The notes beneath the pieces were generated by a model, which ran no database searches, was not told the DNA's origin, and saw only the letters and a program-made list of their open reading frames with translations. The translations under genes and the position numbers were made by a program. Below, piece by piece: positions 54,462 to 64,000 of a stretch of 64,000 nucleotides of DNA (positions within the stretch are counted from its first letter, which is position 1; every line of letters starts with the position of its first letter). The DNA is taken from contig CP053163.1 in NCBI GenBank assembly GCA_014607495.2, positions 6,986,716 to 7,050,715 of the forward strand, in the 5' to 3' direction. Origin of the DNA: Carposina sasakii (taxonomy: Eukaryota; Arthropoda; Insecta; Lepidoptera; Carposinidae).

Positions 54462-55398
54462 TTGATAATATCTTGACTAAGATAAATTTATAAAAACACT
54501 TCTCTATTAATATAATCCGAAAGCAAACATGTGTCAGAAATGTTGTGAAAAAAGGTACTTACTCCATACCCATATTTATAAAAAACATTTATTTTAAAAT
54601 GTTAATGTATAAATTGCTTTGAATAAAAAGCAATAGTAGGTAGATAAAAAATACGTTTTTCTAAAAAAAGTTTTGAATTTCAAATGATAAGTTATCGTCG
54701 AATTTTCGCTTCTGTTTTTCAATTATTAGAAATATCAGCTGTAAATTTTTAGCACTTTAAGTGGGAATTGAAGAACGTAATAAAATAATATCTATCTTTG
54801 TGTAAAATTTAATATAAACTTTATAATTATTTAACTACTAAATTGAGTTTCTTACTTTGATGAGTTTAACACTACCTATATACTACGAGTAGGACTCTAT
54901 TCTTTATTTATTTATCAGTAGACAGCCACAGTTACTTTTTATTTTTCTTTCTTCACACAAACACTTATATAAACAAAATCTTCATCAAGATGATTTTGTA
55001 AGATACTCTGTTGCGATGATCACATAGTAATAGGAGAGGACTCTGATGATGAATTTTAGCTGATTAGGAACCTTGACCATATATTTTATAATACAGAACA
55101 GTGCTAAAATACTCATAAATAAGTGCCTTAAGGTGAGTTTTAGGGTTCTGTACTCAAAGGATAAAAACGGAACTGTAGTTAATAATTAAAAATTAATTAC
55201 GTAAATAATTATTTCATATATTATTTTGTACAACAAACGTGGTTTATTTCCCGTTATAGGTACGAATGGATGACGTATAAGTACGACTAACACTTGGTGG
55301 GTTTTTTATACACATAGATCTAGAATAAAGTAGTAGTTAGTACTATCACGTGAACATAATACTAATGTAATAAATACGAACGCAAGTTATTTCGACAA
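54462..55398. other. Intron sequence
   Basis: 54466-54515 (TAATATCTTGACTAAGATAA, ATTTATAAAAACACTTCTC) is the inverse of 40512-40562, so a small dispersed repeat follows the RTE tail. At 55135-55172 a scrap resembles the 11130-11178 repeat end. Confidence 0.4.
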
Positions 55399-55925
55399 AG
55401 GTTAACCGTGAAATGATTTCGGAGCATGCTTCAGTGGTGTAAAAATCGGGTGAAAGGAAACTATATACTTGAACATGCAAACTGAACGCACTATAGGGTA
55501 GGCGTAGAATGAAAGCCAAAGACGTATCTTGTACTTTTCTCTTTTTATGTTATTAGGCATGGGCTAATCATACGGAAAGGATTGAACATGTAGCAAATCA
55601 CTCCGAATGGATATATATCCTTTTAACATATCCAAATGTCCGGGAACGAAGAGATTAAGTGGACGAGATATGACTGGGATTGGTTTGGTTAGGTTGTTGT
55701 AGGTGTCCTTTTAACAGATCCAACTTCGCGTACATATCCGGGAATGAAGGATTAACCGTGAAATGATTTCGGAGCATGCTTCAGTGGTGTAAAAATCGTT
55801 TGAAAGGAAACTATATTTTTGTACTTGAACATGCAACACTGAACGCGTTACCTATAGGGTAGGCGTAGACGGATTCTGAAAGCCAAAGACGTATCTTGTA
55901 CTTTTCTCTTTTTATGTTATGTACT
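55399..55925. repeat. Direct duplication, copies about 352 bp apart
   Basis: ACCGTGAAATGATTTCGGAG, CATGCTTCAGTGGTGTAAAA, GAAAGCCAAAGACGTATCTT and TTTTCTCTTTTTATGTTAT occur at 55405-55555 and 55754-55920. The second copy is longer by several small insertions. The spacer has its own partial repeat (TCCTTTTAACA..CCGGGAA(C/T)GAA). Confidence 0.88.
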
Positions 55926-56985
55926 TATTCAACATTTTAATATATTTGTAGACGCTTTTGATATTCAGAGAGTAGGTTCGTATGGTACTGTTTAGTATAA
56001 TTTCTAAAGATTTAATCTTAGCTATTTTTATTAGGTATATTGGGGTATTTCTGATATATAAATAAAATTCTTAATTCAATGTACTCATTTTTAGTGCGTT
56101 TTACATAAATAATAATAGCTTTATACTATTTACTCCATGCCATTAACTTTAATTTTATCAATTTCTCATTTTTCGCATTTTCTTCAAAAAGGGTACAAGA
56201 TTTTGTTTCAACCTAATAGAATTAACTTTAATGAAAAAGTAATGGATTCACTTTTGAAAGCAAATCATAAAACCTATTCACACTATTTCATAACTTAATA
56301 GAAGAAACCCTCGGATTTCTCAACTTCAAAGTGCCTCGTATGCACGAACGAGCGCGGTAAGGCACCCTGTAACCAAATCGAAAATCACTGAGACGAAAAT
56401 GAAAAATGCGAATATACATTGTAAATAATATCCCACTTCACGTACAACACCGTATATCGTGCAAACGACAGACGTAAACACTTTACAACACAATAACTAA
56501 CAATATACTAGAGTACACTAAAAGACTTAATACTTAGTGAAAAGCAATTTATTTACAGCATTGTATAGAATCGTATTGTTTTAGTACAATCAAATTTAGC
56601 ACTGTAGCGCCAATGATCTGAGTGCGCTTTTATGAAGGAATTTATTAGTGTGTTTATGTTCGTGACTTGGTACTTTTCAGACAGCTTTGCTACAAGTCTT
56701 GTCTTTTTATCGGGTTTGTGAATGCACTTATGTCTAAACTGCTGTTCTGTGCTAATGTCATTGCTTAAATATCTTTTTTCAGTGGAATATGTGACTTGCC
56801 TGTTCTAAGACATAGAAAGGTACTGTATTTTTATTTCTTTCCTTGGGCATTTAACACTTTTCGCGCCCAGTTCCGTCACAATTACACTTGATGCAGGCAG
56901 AATTTCTCCAGCGGTAGGTACTTGTATTTCGTAGTGTGGCGTGTCAGGGGCGATATGCAAAAGCCTGTTCCAAAGTTGATCTAAA
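55926..56985. other. Intron sequence
   Basis: AT-rich; no repeat, gene or RNA recognised. Confidence 0.45.
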
Positions 56986-56989
56986 ATAT

Positions 56990-57260
56990 ACAGGGTGTGT
57001 GTGACAGCCAGCCAAATACTGAAATACTACGATAGTGTTATTACTCGCAGGAACATTTTTAATTTGATTAACGCAACGTTTGCTTTCCGCGCCAATTGTA
57101 TCGGGTGATCCTCTGACTAGTTAAATTTGGCTTATTGCTTGTTTTGCGATACAGTGCTGTTTTTTGGATCACTTGTGACTCCATTGGGGTTGACTAGTAT
57201 TTTGAACTTTTTTGGCACAAACTTTTTTTAAATTATCCATAGGTTAAAATTTTACAACCT
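56990..57260. mobile_element. Family B element, partial
   Basis: It begins ATACAGGGTGTGTGTGACAG and GTGTTATTACTCGCAGGAAC, then GCGCCAATTGTATCGGGTGA and TTTTTTGGATCACTTGTGAC. This is the inverse of 5640-5902. The far end is not clear. Confidence 0.7.
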
Positions 57261-57774
57261 TTTACTATTTTACGGCCTACTGAAACGAACTACACAATTT
57301 TTTTCCTAGGAAAATCAAAAAAATGTCGGAAAATTTTGAATTTTGTACCTGTATGTAGCATACTTTCCAATCTAGAACAAGACTACATAGTGATGGGATT
57401 CTAGCTGTAGTAGGTAGGTGCATATTGAGGAGATTGTGCACCTGTGTTCTTTTATTGATGCGCTTTTTCCGCATATCAAAAATGAAATCAAAGCTATCTA
57501 TCTAAGTAAGTGTGTATTTTTCAAGCTTCTGCTCAAAATTCTTTATGATGTGCGTGAATATATAAAATTATATATAAATAGTAGTATCGACCCTAGACAT
57601 TAGAAATGTCAATGAGTTTTGAAACATAGTCACCTTATCTGACCGGTATGCATATATGGATCTAGCAATCACTATTGCGGTCTTGGCGTAGCTACATCTG
57701 GAGTGAGGTGATCGAATATCAAGGAGAATCAATACAAAGCTGTACGCCGCACGAACGTAGGTATTAATGATTTT
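57261..57774. other. Intron sequence
   Basis: No supported feature was seen. Confidence 0.4.
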
Positions 57775-57910
57775 TTTTTTATTTATTTTTTACATATTTC
57801 TAATGCTTTATTGTACACAGTAAAGTTTTCGCAAATAAAGTTTATGACAAAGAAAATGTACAAAGGCGTGCTTATCTCTAAAAGAGATTTCTTCCAGCAA
57901 ACCAATCGTG
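57775..57910 (-). repeat. Family D LINE 3' UTR
   Basis: The reverse strand reads CTGGAAGAAATCTCTTTTAG, AGATAAGCACGCCTTTGTAC and ACTGTGTACAATAAAGC, the end of the family D element. Confidence 0.7.
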
Positions 57911-58227
57911 AAAGAGAAATAAACATAAGAGGTAGGTGTGCACACAAACAGACCAATAAACTAAATAATTTTATAAAAGAAAAGACATAAACCTAAAATA
58001 AACAAAAATACGTAAATAGACTACATAAACATAAATACCTAAATAAAACACATAAACATAGATAAGCATAGATAAATAGCATACATACTAAAGGATAAAA
58101 ATAACATCAAATGTAAGTACTTACTTTTTACTTGGTGGGGAGACAATTTACCTGGGCCTTATTACAAATCTATTTACAGGTTTTCAATATTTGATTCATA
58201 TTACCCAAAATAATTTGTTAGTAGAGT

Positions 58228-58445
58228 TTGTACACCCCTGCCTGCCCGTGGGTATCGTGCGAGGCGATTAAGGATTTCCGGGAGGTGGGCAGCAGCGGCT
58301 CCCGTACTGACAACATAGTCCGAAAATCAGACTGCGGTCTGTGGTGACTATGGGCAAAACCCCCCTGTGGCAGTAGTCTTGTGGCGTGCCCTGGGGTAGG
58401 CCTACGTCCAGCAGTGGACTGCAATAGGCTAAAGAAGAAGAATAC
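58228..58445 (+). repeat. Family G RTE tail
   Basis: CCTGCCTGCCCGTGGGTATC, GGAGGTGGGCAGCAGCGGCT, GTGGCGTGCCCTGGGGTAGG and CAGTGGACTGCAATAGGC, ending in an AAGAAGAAG tail. Confidence 0.78.
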
Positions 58446-58454
58446 TCAAAATAA

Positions 58455-58590
58455 TGGCGTTTTCTCAGGCGATAAGCGAGCAACTTGTACATTGGACCCC
58501 GCATTGCTAAACGTAGCTATGAGTTCTAACTAGTGATACTTCAGTTCTAGTCACCCAAGTTTTGGAAACGCAGCCGTGTGAATTGTATAT
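58455..58590 (+). repeat. Family C repeat
   Basis: GGCGTTTTCTCAGGCGATAA, ACATTGGACCCCGCATTGCT and TTTTGGAAACGCAGCCGTGT. Confidence 0.68.
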
Positions 58591-58779
58591 GTATGTATTA
58601 ATGTTTCTCAATTCTGAGATTTTCGTAAAAAAAAACATCAATTTGGTCAAACTTGATTCATGACCGGGCGAAGCTCCCGGCAGCATTTGATTTATCAACA
58701 GGAGTAAAATGTTGCGAAAACCGTAAAAGATTTCTTTACTAGATTTTGAGTCGCAAGATCCATTTAAATTTATCGATTC

Positions 58780-58880
58780 TTTATAGTACACTAAAATACC
58801 TATGGAATTAACATTAGCAAAGATATATACAAAGGCGAGCGATCTCGAACAGAGATTTCTTTCAGACAAATTAATGACGA
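58780..58880 (-). repeat. Family D fragment
   Basis: The reverse strand shows CTGAAAGAAATCTCTGTTCG followed by AGATCGCTCGCCTTTGTATA, a diverged version of the family D UTR. Confidence 0.55.
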
Positions 58881-59084
58881 CTTTGGAAGTCAAAAAAAGT
58901 CGGAGCTTTTTCTGAGGACTTTCAAAGATTGCATGTTTTACGGCTACACTACCAGAGAAAATGTTCAAAAATAAATCTACCAGTTTTCTTTTAGTTAACA
59001 GATTGTTAGTCGCTCACAAATTTACAGTATGTGCCTACACTGTTAGGACTTTTGCAGAGAGACGATACATTTTTATTTTGTGTA

Positions 59085-59350
59085 CTTCATCATCATCATC
59101 AGCCTATTGCAGTCCACTGCTGGACGTAGGCCTCCCCCAGGGCACCCCACAAGACTGCCATGGGGGCTATTTGCCCATAGTTACCACGCTGGGCAGGCGG
59201 GTTGGTGACCGCAGTTTGTATTTTGGACTATGTGGTCAACACGGGAGGCTCTGCTGCCCACCTCCTGGAAACCCTTAATCGCTTTGTACGATACCCACGG
59301 GCAGACATGGAGTGGCACGAATACTACTCTGCCGGCACCACACGGCCTGT
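59085..59350 (-). repeat. Family G RTE tail, complete, with (TCA)n
   Basis: CATCATCATCATCAGCCTAT, GCAGTCCACTGCTGGACGTA, GGCACCCCACAAGACTGCCA, ending CTCTGCCGGCACCACACGGC. Confidence 0.85.
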
Positions 59351-60340
59351 ATTTATTAGATACCCCGTAAAATAAAAGTAAATAAATATAAAAAAACGCA
59401 TTAAAATCTTTGCGTAGTTTTACAAGATCTAAATAAAATAGGCACAGACAGACAGCGGGAAGTACTAACTTTGTTTTGTACTAAGCATGTTATGATGAAT
59501 TATACCTATATTGTAATTACGTATGTTTGATACATGAAATTAAAGAATAGAGTCATACATACTTATTACTTACTTACTCAATATACATTTTAATTGTATT
59601 AAAAAAATTAAAGTACTTCTGTTTTTTCAATCTAAAAGCACGGCGTGGCAGTGCTAAAGCGAGATAATCTAACTTATACAGTTTATAAGAGTTTATTTGT
59701 TTCCCACAAAATCACGAAAAAGTTACCCTTTTTGTAACCATACTTTAAAATCGGTAATATCTACTTTACTACAGTAATGTTCGAAAAGGTTTCAGTAGCG
59801 AATATTGAGATGAGAAGCTCAAACAATAAGAATTACAATTAATTTGATACAATGACCAATACATAAATTGTAGCACGTCTGCTTCCACCCTAAAGTCCCG
59901 AGAATTAGGTCGAGCCCCGACTGCGGGCGGGTTGGAACAATGCCAGCCCCGATTCGGTTTTATTTTATAAAAATACTGTATGACGACTTAGCGACGGTTT
60001 GCTGCCGTCTCGTTAACGGACGGCTATTAGTTCCGCCTCTAAATTTAACTTGAAAGCTCAAGTAGGTTTTCCGGTTTCATCCTGTTATTTGCAATTTGAA
60101 GTTTGAAATCTTTTTCTTTCAAAATTGTAGACGAGGTTTGTAAATTTCTTTGTTGTCTTTGTAGGTTATCAAGTACTCGCCATTACACAGTTATTGCCTC
60201 GATCGATTTTATTTTACAAAATGTAGTCTCACGCAGTGGCAACTCGAGAGTTCTTAGATATTTGGAGCGACAAGCTAAATTGCGGTTAATAGCAACCTTA
60301 ACTTTCCTGTTAAATATTATGTACGATCATTACTATTTAG
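59351..60340. other. Intron sequence
   Basis: No gene is supported. A plus-strand open frame from 60103 is continuous only because it runs into the family G copy. Confidence 0.4.
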
Positions 60341-60605
60341 TATCATCATCATCATCAGCCTATTGCAGTCCACTGCTGAACGTAGGCCTCCCCCAGGGCA
60401 TGCCACAAGACTGCCATTGGGGGTATTTGCCCATAGTCACCACACTGGGCAGGCGGGTTGGTGACCGCAGTTTGCATTTTTGGACTATGTTATCAACACG
60501 GGAGGCGCTGCTGCCCACCTCCCAGAAACCCTTAATCGCCTCGTACGATACCCACGGGCAGACATGGGGTGGTAAGAATTCTATTCTGCCGGCACCACGC
60601 GACAA
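60341..60605 (-). repeat. Family G RTE tail, complete, with (TCA)n
   Basis: ATCATCATCATCATCAGCCT, CCACTGCTGAACGTAGGCCT, GGCATGCCACAAGACTGCCA and TCTATTCTGCCGGCACCACG. Confidence 0.85.
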
Positions 60606-60764
60606 TTTAGTATAATGTAAGCTATTACATTTATGATTAGGTTTGAGAAGCATACACGGAGCAATTCACATTTCGGTCAAGACGGCGTGGTATTGCAAAC
60701 CTGCGGCCGTTATAAGACGGCGCTGCTATCCTAGTAAACCAAAGTTTTAGGCAAAAACTTGACG

Positions 60765-60845
60765 GTCGTTTGGTGTAGTTGGTAGTTACCTACCCTGGGT
60801 CCTGGGCTCGAAGCCCTGTAGGTGCAAACATTAATATAAATTAAT
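60765..60845 (+). repeat. tRNA-derived SINE head
   Basis: GGTCGTTTGGTGTAGTTGGT (A box) and CTGGGCTCGAAGCCCTGTAG (B box region). It is the head of the SINE found at 46680 and 51105. Confidence 0.6.
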
Positions 60846-60916
60846 ATCTAAACGTGGCTGTAAGGATTTTATTTATGATCCTGCAGTTTTGGCTACGCAC
60901 TTTCGGAAATACAGTC
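60846..60916 (+). repeat. Family C fragment
   Basis: ATCTAAACGTGGCTGTAAGG, GATCCTGCAGTTTTGGCTAC and CGGAAATACAGTC. Confidence 0.6.
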
Positions 60917-61345
60917 ATACAGGATGTTTTTTCGTTGCCACCCTTAACGGAGGGTACGTACTCTATACATCAAATTACAATAAAAGCTTAGAAAATCATT
61001 TTAAAGTAATGTGTTGAGTTATGATAAAACTCGTAGAACAAATGTTATTGTTTATGATTTTAGCTATCTAGTCCTGCGAGGTTATTGATGTTTTAAAATT
61101 AATCCTGTATATGCTAGTTTTTTCATAGACAGATATTAATTATTTATCGTGAAAAATCTTGCTACACGCGTCAATGTGCATTTATGCAGAAAAACGCAGT
61201 CTATTTACTCAACTTTGGACCCTAATATTTTGGAAACCAGACATTTCCCAGGTATGCTTCCATGGAGAAAAATGATCGTGATGATAAGGAGATTCCGTAG
61301 TTTTCGGGAACGTTGACGACCAAAAATCATCCTGTATATGTATGT
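60917..61345 (+). mobile_element. Family A element, with replaced middle
   Basis: Starts ATACAGGATGTTTTTTCGTT and ends ACGACCAAAAATCATCCTGT followed by ATA. Between about 60985 and 61105 the middle is unlike other A copies, while the 3' half is nearly identical to 5258-5430. Confidence 0.8.
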
Positions 61346-62969
61346 TTTACCTAAAAACGTTATAAATAGTATAGGGTGGCATCTCCTTTGCACGATGAAA
61401 ATAATCCTGTTTCCCTTTATTGATCTAACCTGTGTATTTACCTACTCAGTTACATACGTAATAGCAGGAATTTAGTACAAGGATGCACGTTACGCCGGAT
61501 CGTTTTGATCCCTTAACAGGAAATAACCTTTTTCACCTTTGCTCCTTTAAATAAAACATGGATTTTGTTGAAAAAATATGTTTCGCTTTATAAATTTTGC
61601 TCTTCAGTGTCTCTTTTTGGTACTTAACTTAAACCTTCGATAATATATTGGAATACAGTTTCTGAGTGAAAGGTAGTATCGACGTTGCGTGATGAATTGA
61701 AACAAAAACCATTGTGATAGATAAAAGACAGTATTATGTATATTACTGTGATATTACTCCATGCAAATAAAACCTTTTTCTAAATTACTGGTTGTTTGAA
61801 ACTTGTGATGTTGTTGAATTGGTTTCGTGCAAATTAAGGTAAAATTTTAACAACTTCCACAATTAACCAGCAATTAGTTTGGGACAGTGTTTGTGGGTGG
61901 AGTTTAATTGTGAATGAATATTCAATTTAAACTTTGCACAATTAAGAAACTACATCATCGTGGCTGTCAATTTGACGACTGATGGCAAAACCGCGCTTAT
62001 CATAGCGATGCCGGATACAAAAGACACAAAAGATCAGTGACAAGTCTCTAGCTTATCGCTTGGGAGAACGCTCCTGAGTTCCTCAATCGACTACAATACA
62101 CACGAAAGCTTAGGAGATGTAGCTGATGTATCCTAGCGAAGAAAGTACGGTGAGAAACAGACGCTCATATCGTGACAATACTGATCTGGGGACATTAAGT
62201 TATAATGCTTTTACTGGTTGTATTACGTCGTATTTTGTATAATAACATTTAGCATTTTCCAAAATATATCCCAACATTTGCTATAACAAACAAACCACTT
62301 TAAATTATTAATTCCCTCTTTTTAATAAGATGTTGCGCTAATAATTGTATGTAATTGTAAGTATACTTAGATTATATTAGTTTACTAATACAAAATATAT
62401 CACCATAAGTAACTAAATAATGGAAGCGATCGCCGTAGTAACACAACTTGTGCAATCAATTAGACATAAACAAGCTACAGTTGCCCTAAGTGCTCCTCCA
62501 TCATGGCCGGCTGTAAGTGGAGAGTTTAATGCATGGTATACAGGTTGTAAAACTCAGCTAATTGCCAAGGATGTGGCTAGGCTTATATTGAAAGGTAAAC
62601 TTCAGAACATAAGTCTGAATCAAATGAAAATTATCGCAAAATTCCGTAATGATGAATTGATGACTATTTTCTCGACCAAAATCAAGGTTTTGTGTAGGAT
62701 AAAACGATTTCTATGATATTGACACGAAGTGCAAATATGGTATAGTGGAAATTTCGAAAGATTCAGGATCAGCGTAAAAAAAGATTTAAAAAATACATTG
62801 TCATGATTTAAAAAAAGAAAAGTCGTAGAAGTGCCTGTTCCGTCCAACTTCGATTTCACCCAGGCGAGTGACACGAACGCCCGATCGCTTAACTGAATCG
62901 GAATGCAAACTTTGCAGGGTAATTCAATTGTTATTTAATCCCTGCAAGTAACAATAATAGCTGCGTACT
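61346..62969. other. Intron sequence
   Basis: A reverse family C fragment lies at 62020-62095 (AGATCAGTGACAAGTCTCTA, GCTTATCGCTTGGGAGAACG). A 98-codon plus-strand frame at 62420-62716 is described under rejected items. Confidence 0.4.
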
Positions 62970-63140
62970 TCCAACCCATTGCAGTCCACTGCTGGACGTA
63001 GGCCTCCCCCAGAGCACGCCACAAGATTCGAACTCCCGTTTTTACCATCCAGTCATAATTAGCCGCCCTCTTTAAATCATCGGTCCATCTGGCCGGAGGG
63101 CTTCCAACATTACGCTGGCCGAGGTGCGATCTCTATTCGA
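62970..63140 (-). repeat. Family G tail and adjoining RTE-like piece
   Basis: CCCATTGCAGTCCACTGCTG, AGAGCACGCCACAAGATTCG, then ATCGGTCCATCTGGCCGGAG and GGCTTCCAACATTACGCTGG, a common RTE-derived sequence on the minus strand. Confidence 0.65.
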
Positions 63141-63304
63141 GAATTAAAATGAGAATCACAGTGTATATTATGCCTAACTGTCACTTACAGCCTGTATATA
63201 ACTATAATATAGGCACGAGTAGGCCTACGTTGGAAATATCGACTATAGTAAAATTTATCTTTATTAGTTAGCCAAATAATTATTTTAGTTAACTTTCTTT
63301 AGTT

Positions 63305-63700
63305 TACCTGTGCTTATTCGGGTTTTCACTAGAATACATCAGCTACATCTCTTTCTGATCACCTCATTTCTTATTCTATCTTTCAAAGTGACTCCACACA
63401 TACTTCTCAATGCTCTTATTTCCACTGCCTTCACTTCACTTTGGTGTTTTGGTTTCTGCCATGCCCAACTTTCACTACCATACATAAGAGTCGGCAACAA
63501 AACACCTCTATGAACAGCTATTCATTGGCTACTCATAAAACAATTAAGTGTCCCATTCACCCGATTTCCAGCATTCACTCTCCTTACAATATCTTTGTCA
63601 TGCTTACTATCCATTGTAAACAAAGTCCCCAGATACACGAACTCAGTCACTTGCTCAACTCATTCTTCGCCAATTAGATCAAGTGTCTTAAAATGGATTT
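63305..63700 (-). pseudogene. RTE-type LINE reverse transcriptase, middle-to-C-terminal fragment
   Basis: The minus strand encodes VTEFVYLGTLFTMDSKHDKD, IVRRVNAGNRVNG, RGVLLPTLMYGSESWAWQKP and EIRSMRSMCGVTLKDRIRNE, which are hallmarks of RTE reverse transcriptases. At least one stop or frame break interrupts it (near 63525 and after 63360), so it is dead. It lies upstream, in LINE order, of the type of C-terminus seen at 54225-54461. Confidence 0.85.
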
Positions 63701-63923
63701 AACGATTCGAAAACGTGAATTTATAAGATTTTCGTAAGGAAGCCTTCACGTAGTGTCTGAAAATTCTCGAGAACATTATTCAAAGAATTTTAAGTTTTTA
63801 AGAACATTCTTCAAAGAAGAATTTATTCGCGATAACTTAAATCTTCCCATTCAACTTTGAGTAGTTTTTTTTTTCAGGAGTTGGTTACGTAAACTTCAGT
63901 TTAGATCAGAAAGAACTTAACAA

Positions 63924-64000
63924 ACAGGGTGTAACAAAAGGGTTGTGTAAAGCAAAATGCCATGAATATAGCCCTATAGAGAGCCTATGCACAAAATGTG
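63924..64000. mobile_element. Second copy of the 17687-17955 MITE family, cut by window end
   Basis: ACAGGGTGTAACAAAAGGGT, AAGCAAAATGCCATGAATAT and AGCCCTATAGAGAGCCTAT follow the left-arm order of the element at 17687. Confidence 0.6.

Noticed and set aside
60103..60615. 170-codon plus-strand frame
   Set aside because: Its second half runs through a family G repeat in antisense; the first half has no domain.
62420..62716. 98-codon plus-strand frame starting MEAIAVVTQLVQSIR
   Set aside because: It has an ATG and a protein-like composition, but no domain I recognise, no splice sites that extend it convincingly and no nearby supported gene. It could be a transposon or processed remnant; not called as a gene.

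Overview
The window looks like a piece of lepidopteran (moth or butterfly) nuclear genome. It is AT-rich, dotted with GGTACCTA/TACGAGTA-type words, and packed with repeat families familiar from Lepidoptera. These include RTE-type LINE tails, tRNA-derived SINEs, elements ending in ACAGGGTG, and the ACTAGTGGACGCCCGC repeat. Assignment is from sequence impression, not a database search. Most long reading frames are chance frames or run through repeats; real host coding sequence is very sparse.

Region 1 (1-4.9 kb): the left edge carries the N-terminal/exonuclease part of a Polinton/adintovirus-type protein-primed DNA polymerase B on the minus strand, broken by one frameshift. Next to it lie two small intron-containing genes transcribed away from each other (minus 4015-2414; plus 4366-4834). 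I do not recognise either product. Region 2 (5-13.9 kb) is a mosaic of MITEs, foldback elements and LINE tails.

Region 3 (13.9-48.9 kb) is spanned by a plus-strand gene of the dpr (defective proboscis extension response) immunoglobulin family. A signal-peptide exon (ATG at 13999) and the exon starting the first Ig domain (48731-48927) join in matching phase across an intron of about 34.7 kb. That intron holds most of the transposons: a hAT-type MITE with an 8-bp target duplication; a 3.67-kb Ty3/gypsy-like LTR element with identical 437-bp LTRs and a scrambled protease-RT-protease-integrase interior; a 580-bp foldback element; two minisatellites, one with a higher-order period and an open frame; and a near-perfect hairpin. 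Region 4 (48.9-64 kb) is presumably the next dpr intron. It holds many RTE-derived tails, SINEs and a direct duplication near 55.4-55.9 kb. No further dpr exon was found by eye.

Repeat family letters used below: A = ACAGGGTGATTTTTGGTCG-type element; B = element ending CACACCCTGTAT with GTGACAGCCAG; C = repeat containing GATGAGCTGGCAACTTGTCA; D = LINE ending GAGATAAGC..CGCC..TTTGTACA; E = ACTAGTGGACGCCCGC repeat; F = repeat with ACGAACCTCTCAATATTC; G = RTE-derived tail around GCAGTCCACTGCTGGACGTA; H = GCGACCCACCTCGGCTTCGC; I = AATTGGGCAGAAGTGT; M = GACATTTGACAGCAAAATGT; N = AGCAGAGTGCACCACGGGCA. Boundaries of these repeats are approximate.
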